Assembly: GCA_003164275.1 (NCBI GenBank)
Contig: PLSY01000206.1
Span: 1 to 23,535, forward strand
Direction of reading: 5' to 3'
DNA: 23,535 nucleotides
Source: Acidimicrobiaceae bacterium
GTDB lineage: Bacteria; Actinomycetota; Acidimicrobiia; Acidimicrobiales; RAAP-2
This document shows positions 6,993 to 13,848 of the stretch, in pieces. The position numbers were made by a program, and so were the translations under genes. The notes under the pieces were generated by a model. The model was not told the origin of the DNA and ran no database searches. It saw nothing but the letters and a program-made list of their open reading frames with translations. How positions within the stretch are numbered: the stretch's first letter is position 1; every line of letters starts with the position of its first letter.

Positions 6993-7613
6993 ATGGCGCG
7001 TTGGGAGACAGGGGCACAGGAGCGGCTGGCAAAAGCCGCATACGAGCTCTATCTCGAACGCGGGTACGAGAAGGTGACCGTGGCCGAGATCGCTACTCGG
7101 GCCGGCCTGACCAAGCGCACGTTCTTCCGCTACTTCGCCGACAAGCGCGAGGTGCTGTTCTCGGGGGCGGCGGCCTTTCAGCAGCAAGTGGTGTCGTCAG
7201 TGCTGGAAGCGCCCGTTGGGATCGCCCCGGTCGACGCCGTCATCGCAGCATTGTCCATCGGCGGCACCAGCCTCGCTGCCCTCGGCGAGCTCGCTCGTCA
7301 GCGCCAGCGGCTCATTGATACCTCGACCGACCTCCAAGAGCGCGAGATGATCAAGATGGCCTCGCTCACGGATGCCATTGGGGGAGCGTTGCGAGAGCGG
7401 GGCATCTCCGAGCCAGTGCCAACTCTCACGGCCCAAGCGGGTGTGGCGGTGTTCAAGATTGCCTTCGAGCGTTGGGCCGGTCGAGAGGGGACCGTCGAGT
7501 TCCCGCCACTTCTCTACCAAGCACTGGCCGAGCTACGGGCAGCGGTAGGCCCAGTCCCTCCGGACGACGCCCCCACCGCGTCTGATGTACCTCGGCTCGG
7601 AGCATCCAACTAA
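6993..7613 (+). CDS. TetR/AcrR family transcriptional regulator
   Basis: A 206-residue TetR-type regulator. The helix-turn-helix lies at about residues 27-57 and is typical: VAEIATRAGLTKRTFFRYF, then DKREVLF. The C-terminal ligand domain ends in a low-complexity Pro/Ala tail. There is no upstream ribosome site, which fits the leaderless start proposed at ATG 6993. Two matched palindromes in the divergent region make the adjacent SDR gene and its own promoter the likely targets. The inducer is unknown and is plausibly a substrate of the SDR. Confidence 0.93.
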   Translation: MARWETGAQERLAKAAYELYLERGYEKVTVAEIATRAGLTKRTFFRYFADKREVLFSGAAAFQQQVVSSVLEAPVGIAPVDAVIAALSIGGTSLAALGELARQRQRLIDTSTDLQEREMIKMASLTDAIGGALRERGISEPVPTLTAQAGVAVFKIAFERWAGREGTVEFPPLLYQALAELRAAVGPVPPDDAPTASDVPRLGASN

Positions 7614-7663
7614 CGAGCTGTGCCAAGTCACGGCGGGGAATGGTCCGGATCGGGGGTTGACGA

Positions 7664-7912
7664 TCAGTAGTTGGTGTCCTGGCGAGTGACGACATTGCCT
7701 CTTCCGTCATCGACGATCGTCCGATGCCGCCTGATGTTTGTCGTAACCAGTCCGATGATGGACAGCAGTGCTCCAACCGCACCGACCACCATCAGAATCA
7801 CGCCGACCGTATGGATGTCGAATCCGTGCTGCTCCGTACTGGTCGTTACGGCGAAGTCCAAGATGGCTCCAACCGCAAAGGCGATGATGCTTGCTACAAG
7901 TCCACCGGCCAT
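7664..7912 (-). CDS. Small two-helix membrane protein, DUF6458-like
   Basis: An 82-residue protein with two hydrophobic segments (about residues 3-22 and 34-57), then IRRHRT and a polar tail. The layout GAILDFAVT, then DIHTVGVILMVVGAVGALLS, matches the small actinobacterial membrane proteins grouped as DUF6458. Function is unknown in the family. ATG 7912 has GAGGGG about ten bases upstream on the minus strand. A SigB/SigF-like promoter lies 42 bases upstream, which suggests expression in stress or stationary phase. It is convergent with the TetR gene. Confidence 0.8.
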   Translation of the reverse strand: MAGGLVASIIAFAVGAILDFAVTTSTEQHGFDIHTVGVILMVVGAVGALLSIIGLVTTNIRRHRTIVDDGRGNVVTRQDTNY

Positions 7913-8308
7913 TTGATCTGTCCCCTCGCCTAGAAGTGATGTGCCTCGTTCGAATACCCTTCATCAGTCCTGCTAAAACGAACTCGTGGCTTGGAGATTC
8001 GAAGGCTCGCTGAACTGGCGGCGGCCCGATGGTCCGACCAGATCGAGCTCGACTGGATCCTGCTCGCCCTGGCCGTGGCGCCCGCACATGTCGAAACCTG
8101 TTCCCGCCCTTGGAGCCGGAACAGTTCGTGCCCTTCACGTTTCGCTTGGTCACCAGGCGGCCTCAAACCACGACGGCGACGATTTTGTCCCCCATACCGA
8201 ACTCCGCGAACTGAGCACGGCTACGCCACCCGAGTGGCGCGGAGTCGGACCATCTTGCCCACTCACCATCCGATTGACACCACAATCGGTCGACGCAGGG
8301 ATGATGAA
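7913..8308. other. 396-base region before the DUF1643 gene
   Basis: It holds the SigB/SigF-like promoter at 7954-7979. An open frame runs from 7991 in frame with the DUF1643 gene, but its residues before 8309 are Arg/Pro-rich with no recognisable motif, so it is treated as upstream sequence. A stretch around 7991-8090 (AELAAARWSDQIELDW) looks protein-like and could be a decayed gene remnant. I cannot identify it. Confidence 0.45.
7954..7979 (-). promoter_or_regulatory. SigB/SigF-like promoter of the small membrane protein
   Basis: On the minus strand GTTT (complement of 7976-7979) and GGGTAT (complement of 7954-7959) are separated by 16 bases. This matches the general-stress sigma consensus known from Bacillus SigB and mycobacterial SigF. 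The start site would be near 7947, giving a leader of about 35 bases. Confidence 0.6.
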
Positions 8309-8878
8309 ATGCCACTACAGCGGTGCTGGGAGCAGGTCGGGTGCGAACCTCCCCATCATGAGCCAGAGTCTCGTCTCTACCGATACTCGCTCACGTATCG
8401 ATTGAAGGACCGAGATGGTCTTCCACCCTTGGTCGTCATCCAGCTCAATCCGTCGACCGCCGGCAGTGAGGCCGTTGACAGCGGCGATGCGACAAGCCGG
8501 AGGGTAGCTGGGTGGGCATCGCGCAGAGGGCAGTATGGATCGGTCGTCTTCCTCAATCTCTTCGGCCGCAGGTGCACCGATCCCGAGGGACTTCTGCGAC
8601 TCCGGTACGACCTAGCCGTTGGGTCCCGGGGGGATGACGCACTTGTTCAAGAGTCTGGCCCTCCGAACGCGACCGTGGTGGCAGCGTGGGGCAAGTGGAG
8701 CACGGGACGGCTGAGAGCATTGGTGGCTCGGCGTAGGGATCAGGTGTGCGACCTTCTCTTGGAGGAGCGACGGAGCCTCCATTGGCTCGCACCCACCGGC
8801 CATCCCCTACACGGACTCCGCTGGGAGGACCGTCACGAGCTCGAACCGATCACCATCGCCGACTTGCGCTCCGTCTGA
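8309..8878 (+). CDS. DUF1643 domain protein
   Basis: A 189-residue protein matching DUF1643, a family of unknown function. Visible marks in order: RYSLTYRL near residue 25, VIQLNPSTAGSEAVD, SRRVAGWA, VVFLNLFGRRCTDPEGLL, VVAAWGKW, and a final WLAPTGHPLHGLRW. The ATG at 8309 gives a protein of normal family length and has CAGGGA seven bases upstream. The frame is open another 106 codons upstream, but that part lacks family similarity. It stands alone between oppositely oriented or unrelated genes. Confidence 0.85.
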   Translation: MPLQRCWEQVGCEPPHHEPESRLYRYSLTYRLKDRDGLPPLVVIQLNPSTAGSEAVDSGDATSRRVAGWASRRGQYGSVVFLNLFGRRCTDPEGLLRLRYDLAVGSRGDDALVQESGPPNATVVAAWGKWSTGRLRALVARRRDQVCDLLLEERRSLHWLAPTGHPLHGLRWEDRHELEPITIADLRSV

Positions 8879-8918
8879 CCGTCGCCGCTCATCCGCTTCG
8901 TGAGTGGAATCGATGGTG

Positions 8919-8945
8919 GCAGGGCCCTGCAATGGCGGACGTCCG
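8919..8945. promoter_or_regulatory. Two adjacent perfect palindromes before the F420 operon
   Basis: GCAGGGCCCTGC (8919-8930) and CGGACGTCCG (8936-8945) are perfect palindromes five bases apart, about 95 bases before the first oxidoreductase gene. They could be an operator, or the first could be part of a terminator for DUF1643, whose stop is 41 bases upstream. No promoter boxes are clear. Confidence 0.4.
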
Positions 8946-9042
8946 GATTGGGCGGACCCCCATGCGGCCTGGGCACCTGCCCGGCCCCATTGGCTCCGAC
9001 CATGATGAGATCCTGGCGAGTGTGAAAGGACGCGGCATATGA
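8932..9042 (+). CDS. Possible 36-residue leader peptide or gene remnant
   Basis: An ATG at 8932 opens a 36-codon frame whose TGA overlaps the ATG of the next gene (ATGA, 9039-9042). The product (RIGRTPMRPGHLPG, then GSDHDEILASVKG) vaguely resembles the C-terminal tail of CaiB/BaiF-type CoA-transferases, so it may be the 3' scrap of a lost gene. Alternatively it is a coupling peptide, or chance. There is no clear ribosome site, and the palindrome at 8936 falls inside it. Confidence is low. Confidence 0.25.
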   Translation: MADVRIGRTPMRPGHLPGPIGSDHDEILASVKGRGI

Positions 9043-10121
9043 CCATCGAATTCTGGGCACCAATGGGGGCGGTCCCCCCTCAATCGATCGGCGAGCGAGC
9101 GCGTCAGTTCGAGAGCGATGGCTGGGACGGCATGAAGGTGTTCGACTCCCAGTGCCTCTTCGCCGAGAGCACGGTCATGATGACGGCCGCCGCCATCGCC
9201 ACCGACACGCTCAAGCTGTCGATGTCAACGAGCAACCCCGCCACCCGCCACCCGTCGGTTGCTGCGTCCGCCATCGCCGCCATCGCCGCCATCGCCGGCG
9301 ACCGGATCTCGTTCGGCATCGGCCGGGGCGACTCCTCGCTCGCCTACATCGGCGGTGCGCCCGCTTCGGTTCCGACCTTCGAGCGCTACGTGGCTGCCGT
9401 CCACAGCTACCTCCACGGCGTCCCGGTGTCGTTCGACGACATCCGTGAATGGCGAATGACGAAGGACGTGTCGACGATCGACCTCGGTCACGTCCCCGAC
9501 GCCAGCCGGCTCAACTGGCTGCGTGCATCGGACCCCGTTCCCTCGATCGAGATCTTCGCCACCGGTCCCCGAGTCCTCGCCGTCGCCGGCCGCTGGGCTG
9601 GCCGGGTCTCACTCGGGCTCGGTGCGGACGCCACCCGGCTCGCCTGGGCCATCGACATTGCCCGCAAGGCGCGAGCGGAGGCCGGGCTCGATCCGGCGAC
9701 CCTCTCGCCGGCCGCCATCATCTCCGTCGGCGTTGGCGAGGACCTTGCCAGGGCCCGCCGCTCGGTCGCCAATATGGTCGCCTCGGCGGCCCGATTCGCG
9801 GTTATCAACGGGGCAGTGGCCGGTCCAGTCTCCGAGGGCCAGCAATCCGTCTACGAAGGGATCGGCCGCTCCTACGATATGTCTCACCACGGTGGCCAGG
9901 GAGACCAGGTCGGCCAGCTGACCGATGAGTTCATTGACTCCTTCGCCATCGTCGGTTCCCCACAACGCTGCATCGAGCGCATCCTCGAGCTCCACGAGCT
10001 GGGGATCGACTCGTTCATGCTGGCTCCCCCGCTCGGGGATGCGGACGAGTCCGATATCCGGGACGGCTACCAGCGACTCGTCGAGGAAGTAGTCCCCGGT
10101 GTCCGGGATGCGGTGAAGTAG
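9039..10121 (+). CDS. LLM class F420-dependent oxidoreductase
   Basis: A 360-residue member of the luciferase-like monooxygenase family, of the F420-dependent type related to methylenetetrahydromethanopterin reductase. It is a cytoplasmic TIM barrel. Typical parts are the N-terminal GERARQFESDGWDGMKVFDS, MSTSNPATRHP, GDRISFGIGRGDSS, IFATGPRVLAVAGRWAGRV, and a C-terminal VGSPQRCIERILELHELGID. A 27-base (GCCATCGCC)3 repeat at 9270-9296 encodes AIA units in the helix before GDRISFG. The ATG 9039 has AAAGGA nine bases upstream. Its TAG is immediately followed by the GTG of the next gene. F420 use is inferred from the family; FMN use is not excluded. Confidence 0.9.
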   Translation: MTIEFWAPMGAVPPQSIGERARQFESDGWDGMKVFDSQCLFAESTVMMTAAAIATDTLKLSMSTSNPATRHPSVAASAIAAIAAIAGDRISFGIGRGDSSLAYIGGAPASVPTFERYVAAVHSYLHGVPVSFDDIREWRMTKDVSTIDLGHVPDASRLNWLRASDPVPSIEIFATGPRVLAVAGRWAGRVSLGLGADATRLAWAIDIARKARAEAGLDPATLSPAAIISVGVGEDLARARRSVANMVASAARFAVINGAVAGPVSEGQQSVYEGIGRSYDMSHHGGQGDQVGQLTDEFIDSFAIVGSPQRCIERILELHELGIDSFMLAPPLGDADESDIRDGYQRLVEEVVPGVRDAVK

Positions 10122-11000
10122 GTGCCCGAGCGCCGGTCGGTGATGGTGGAAGTCGAGCCCGGAGTGACCCTTGAGGGCTTGCTCGCAGGCGAAACGCCCG
10201 ACGTGGTGCTGATCCCCTCGGCCCATCGCAGCGGGGACGACTTCGCCCAGCTGTCCTCGGACCTCGAGGCGGCAGGCCATGGATCACTGTCGCTGAATCT
10301 GCGGGGGATCGGGCGGAGCATCGGGCCGACACAGGGGTTGACTCTGCGCCAGGTGGCCGCGGACATTGACGCGGTAGTGGATGCCACAGCCGGGCGGCCC
10401 GTCCACCTCGTCGGCCACGCCCAGGGCAACATCTTCGCCCGGGCCACGGCCGCCTTCCGTCCCGATACCGTGCGAAGCGTGACACTTCTCGCCTGCGGAG
10501 GCCACAACCTCGTGGCTCAACCGCCTTCGGCCGAGCTACTGATGCACTTCGAGCGATGCGGCGACCAGAGCCTTCCCGACGATGTTCGCCTGGAGAGCCT
10601 GCAGTTCGTCTTCTTCGCCCAGGGGCACGATCCCTCCCCCTGGCTGACCGGCTGGTGGCCGTCCGGAGATGTCCGAGAGGCCCTCACGGCGAGCGACCCG
10701 AGTGAGTGGGCGACAGCTGGCGAAGCCCCGGTGCTGATCGTGCAGCCCATGGAGGACCCGCTCTGCCCACCGGGCACGGGACGGGAGCTACGCGACTGGA
10801 TCGGATCTCGAGCGTCGTACGTCGAGATTCCCCTCTGCAGCCATGCCATGCTGCCTGAGCAGCCGGGCCTCATTGCCGGAGCCGTGGTGGAGTTCCTGGG
10901 TCGGCAGCCCTCATCCGGTGGGCGCCACGGCAACTCCCTGAGAGCCACGAATCGGACAGACGGAGTTGACCACGTCGAACTCCAGGAAGGATGGCCATGA
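10122..11000 (+). CDS. Alpha/beta hydrolase-fold protein lacking the nucleophilic serine
   Basis: A 292-residue alpha/beta hydrolase fold. The oxyanion region (VVLIPSAHRSGDDF), the NLRGIGRS turn, and the later acid and base regions (VQPMEDPL with Asp212; CSHAML with His241) are all where the fold needs them. The nucleophile elbow reads LVGHAQGN, so Ala100 replaces the usual Ser. The codon is a clear GCC. The protein may therefore be non-hydrolytic, use an unusual mechanism, or bind ligand only. It starts at the base after the upstream stop and overlaps the next gene by ATGA (10997-11000), so it is firmly embedded between two F420-type oxidoreductases. GTG 10122 has no strong ribosome site; ATG 10143 is an alternative. 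Confidence 0.85.
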   Translation: MPERRSVMVEVEPGVTLEGLLAGETPDVVLIPSAHRSGDDFAQLSSDLEAAGHGSLSLNLRGIGRSIGPTQGLTLRQVAADIDAVVDATAGRPVHLVGHAQGNIFARATAAFRPDTVRSVTLLACGGHNLVAQPPSAELLMHFERCGDQSLPDDVRLESLQFVFFAQGHDPSPWLTGWWPSGDVREALTASDPSEWATAGEAPVLIVQPMEDPLCPPGTGRELRDWIGSRASYVEIPLCSHAMLPEQPGLIAGAVVEFLGRQPSSGGRHGNSLRATNRTDGVDHVELQEGWP

Positions 11001-11873
11001 ACATAGGAATCTTCCCGTCTCACGACCTCAACGTCGACAAGCTGGACTGGCTTCGATGCGTGGGGAGGGTGGCCGACGAACGCGGCTTCCATTCTCTCTG
11101 GATGCCGGAGCACGTCGTCATGTTCGACGCCATCTCGTCCCAGTCCCCCTACCGCAAGGAGCCACTTGTAGCCGTTGAAGGCCTGGGCACGATGGACCCT
11201 CTGTCCTGTCTCGCCTTCCTGGCCGCCATCACGACGAACGTTCGTCTCGGGACCGGGATATGTGTCCTGCCTCAGCGCCAGCCGCTCTTCTTGGCCAAAG
11301 AGGCGACGACCATCGACATCCTCTCATCAGGCCGGCTTGATCTCGGTCTCGGCGTGGGCTGGGTACGCGAAGAGTTCGAGGCTCTGGGGGGTGGACTACG
11401 AGAGAAGGGGGGCCATCGCTGACGCTTATCTGCAGATCATGAGGTCGCTCTGGGTCGATGCGGCCTCGTCCTTCGATGATGGAGCATTCGTGTTGCCTGA
11501 ATGTCGGCAATATCCAAAGCCGGTACAAGCCCCTCACGTCCCGGTGCACATCGGTGGCAACTCCAAGTCCGCGCTTCGGAGGGCTGCCCGGTTCGGCCAG
11601 GGTTGGTACGCCTTCAATCTCGACCCGGACGGGCTTCACCACCACATGCGTCAGCTCAATGAGATGCTCGATGAGGCGGGTCGACGCCGAGGGGACATCT
11701 CCGTCAGCGTCTGTGGCTTTCTCCGAGAACTGGAGATCGATGACGTGAAGCGCTATCGAGGAGCCGGAGCCGATCAGGTCATTCTCTTCGCCGGGGAACT
11801 CGGGTCCGAGGACACCGAGCGAAGGCTCAACGAGCTGGCCGATCAGTTCGTTGAGCCCGCCCGCGGGCTTTAG
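10997..11873 (+). pseudogene. LLM class F420-dependent oxidoreductase with a one-base frameshift
   Basis: A second luciferase-like F420-type oxidoreductase, about 291 residues if the frame is repaired. The first frame encodes the barrel start (MNIGIFPSHDLNV), LWMPEHVV, TGICVLPQRQPLFLAKEAT and LGLGVGWVREEFEALG, then derails. After one base is removed from the G6 run at 11386-11391, it continues as VDYERRGAIADAYLQIMRSLW, then VPVHIGGNSKSALRRAARFG, the substrate and cofactor part of the family. ATG 10997 is chosen over ATG 10991 because AGGAAGG is correctly spaced from it and it forms an ATGA overlap with the hydrolase gene. With a single extra G in a homopolymer, a sequencing error is as likely as a real pseudogene. 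Confidence 0.85.
11854..11869 (+). terminator. Hairpin overlapping the end of the F420 operon
   Basis: AGCCCG (11854-11859) and CGGGCT (11864-11869) form a 6-bp GC stem with a 4-base loop, followed by TT and the TAG stop. It is a compact terminator-like structure, though the T-run is minimal. Confidence 0.4.
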
Positions 11874-11902
11874 CACCATTCCGAGGCCACAACGGCCGAG
11901 TT

Positions 11903-11925
11903 ACCTCAGCCTGGGCAGCTGAGGT
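11903..11925 (+). terminator. Hairpin after the F420 operon, repeated elsewhere in the window
   Basis: ACCTCAGC and GCTGAGGT form a perfect 8-bp stem with the loop CTGGGCA, 30 bases after the operon's stop codon. Twenty-one of 22 bases recur at 23478-23499. There is no T-run. It may be a terminator type used in this genome or an interspersed repeat. Confidence 0.5.
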
Positions 11926-11949
11926 CGCCCTCGGCCAACGCCACGAATA

Positions 11950-11978
11950 TTGAGCTCGAAACTGGCGATCGGTATCGA
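11950..11978 (+). promoter_or_regulatory. Candidate promoter of the diguanylate cyclase gene
   Basis: TTGAGC (11950-11955) and TATCGA (11973-11978) with a 17-base spacer resemble sigma-70 boxes (four of six matches each). The leader to ATG 12107 would be about 120 bases. Confidence 0.35.
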
Positions 11979-12106
11979 CACGACACTGGCCCCAGGGCTG
12001 GCCAGAGGCACCTTTTGGAGACACGGGCACTCGTGGAGGGCAGGAACCGGCTGTCCTCCGGTCGCCCGGCCTAAAGAAGGGACCCGAATCGGTCGACATA
12101 GCTTCC

Positions 12107-13789
12107 ATGCTCTTGGGGTCAGATCCTCGGATATCGGGGGTCGAATCAGAGGTGGATGGGTCGCGGCCGGGATCGCGTGACCGCGCAGAGTTGGCTGCCG
12201 GGATCCTCGTCTCACTCCTCTCCAGATACCCCATAGCGAAGGTCGCAGCGATCACCGAGTCGGGCATCCCCATTCCAGTCCCGAAGTCAGTACCACTGGG
12301 TGCTGGCCACACTGCGATCGAGTCCACCTTCGGCGCCATCGTCGACGAAGACCGCCCGGCGGCGGTCAGCCTTTTCGCGCGCGCCCGCGTCTGCGGAGTC
12401 GCCACCGACAAGTTCCACCTGAATGGCGAGTCGAACCCCCCGACCACCGTTCACGCCGTCGACTGCCGGGCTGTTCACGGAGCCATCATCGTCATCTCAG
12501 CCGAGGGCATCGACGCTGACCCCGAGGAAGTTTCGGAGTGGGAGCTTCCCTCGCTCCCTCCGCGGCTGGCACGTGCACACAAGGATGGGTCGGCCGTCAT
12601 TACTGAGGTCGACTCAGCCATGTGCCAGATCCTCGGTTGGTCGGCGGACGAGCTGGTCGGCCGTCGAGCGCTGGAGATCGTGCATCCGGACGACCACGAG
12701 ATGGGGATCGCCAACTGGATGGAGATGCTGGCCACGCCCGGGCTAAGTCGACGCGTGCGGCTCCGGCATCTACACAAGGATGGCCACTGGGTGTGGCTCG
12801 AGATCACCAACTACAACAGACTTGCTGATCCTTCCTACCGGGATGTCGTGTCGGAGATGGTGGACATTTCAGACGAGATGGCGGCCCACGCGGCTCTAGA
12901 GGAGCGAGAGCAGCTGCTTTACGAGCTGACCGAGACGGTTCCGCTCGGTCTCTTCCACAGCGACCCCAACGGCGTCATTCTCTTCGCCAACAATCGGCTC
13001 TTGAGCATCTTGGCGATTCCGCGAGCCGATTCGGTCGATGATATATCGGCCGCCCTCGATCCCGCTGATCATCAAGCGATCGAAGAAGCGATCCATCAGG
13101 TGATGTCAGGAGGCGGGGGCGCCGACCTGGAGGTGCGGATTCCCTCAGCCGATGCCGTCCACTATGGAGCACTCAATCTGCGGGCGCCGGCCCACGCGAC
13201 CTCTGGCTTCTCGGGATTCATCGGCTGCTTGGAGGATGTGACCGACGCCGTGAGAATGCGACAACGGATGGAGGTGCAGGCCAGGTACGACGCACTGACG
13301 GATTGCCATAACCGGTCGTCCACCATGGAGTACATAGCCTCGCGAGTGTCGTCCCTGAATGCCGATGGATCCGAGGGCATTGCCATCCTCTACGTGGATC
13401 TCAATCACTTCAAGCCAATCAACGACGCCTACGGGCACGCGGTCGGTGATCAGATTCTCAGGATCACGGCGGAGCGATTGAGGCACGCCGTCAGGACTGG
13501 CGACCTCGTCGGTCGTATCGGCGGCGACGAGTTCGTAGTCGTCTGCTCGCAGGTTGGATCTGAGGTCGCCGCTGGTCAGCTGGCTGAATCCCTGCGGCGT
13601 CGCTTGTGCGTACCGACCGATATCGATGGCCGTCATATCGAACTCTCGGCCAGCGTGGGGGTCGCGTGGACTGACGACCCGGGCCTCGAAGCGGACGCCC
13701 TCGTCGACGCCGCCGACTCGGCCATGTACGCATCCAAGCGGGCCGGGCTTTCGTCCAAATCGCCGGAGACCGTGCCCCGACGCGTCTGA
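12107..13789 (+). CDS. Diguanylate cyclase with PAS sensor domains (PAS-PAS-GGDEF)
   Basis: A 560-residue c-di-GMP synthase candidate. Residues 28-135 resemble a PAS-like N-terminal module, PAS follows at about 152-258 (GWSADELVGRRALEIVHPDD) and again at 268-382, then GGDEF at about 395-548. The active-site motif GGDEF is intact at 472-476. RTGD at 463-466 stands exactly five residues before it, the inhibitory I-site arrangement, so product feedback is expected. NRSS replaces the more usual NR-R after DALTDCH. No EAL or HD-GYP domain and no membrane segments are seen, so sensing is probably cytoplasmic. The start is uncertain: ATG 12107 lacks a close ribosome site, and GTG 12152 in frame is possible. 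It is convergent with the MFS gene at 13848. Confidence 0.9.
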   Translation: MLLGSDPRISGVESEVDGSRPGSRDRAELAAGILVSLLSRYPIAKVAAITESGIPIPVPKSVPLGAGHTAIESTFGAIVDEDRPAAVSLFARARVCGVATDKFHLNGESNPPTTVHAVDCRAVHGAIIVISAEGIDADPEEVSEWELPSLPPRLARAHKDGSAVITEVDSAMCQILGWSADELVGRRALEIVHPDDHEMGIANWMEMLATPGLSRRVRLRHLHKDGHWVWLEITNYNRLADPSYRDVVSEMVDISDEMAAHAALEEREQLLYELTETVPLGLFHSDPNGVILFANNRLLSILAIPRADSVDDISAALDPADHQAIEEAIHQVMSGGGGADLEVRIPSADAVHYGALNLRAPAHATSGFSGFIGCLEDVTDAVRMRQRMEVQARYDALTDCHNRSSTMEYIASRVSSLNADGSEGIAILYVDLNHFKPINDAYGHAVGDQILRITAERLRHAVRTGDLVGRIGGDEFVVVCSQVGSEVAAGQLAESLRRRLCVPTDIDGRHIELSASVGVAWTDDPGLEADALVDAADSAMYASKRAGLSSKSPETVPRRV

Positions 13790-13848
13790 AGATCGGCGAA
13801 TCATCCTCCTCAATGGAGGGGACGACCTGGTGCCGCGTGGACCGATCT
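13790..13848. terminator. Candidate bidirectional terminator between convergent genes
   Basis: AGATCGG (13790-13796) and CCGATCT (13842-13848) form an outer inverted repeat, with an inner stem CCTCC/GGAGG (13805-13819) around TCAAT. The structure fills the 58 bases between the cyclase stop and the stop of the minus-strand transporter. T-runs are absent, so the call is tentative. Confidence 0.4.

Noticed and set aside
7991..8308. N-terminal extension of the DUF1643 protein
   Set aside because: The extra 106 residues are Arg/Pro-rich and lack family similarity, and a ribosome site precedes ATG 8309.
9270..9296. CRISPR-like or regulatory tandem repeat (GCCATCGCC)3
   Set aside because: It is an in-frame coding repeat giving AIA units inside a helix of the oxidoreductase. 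There are no spacers.
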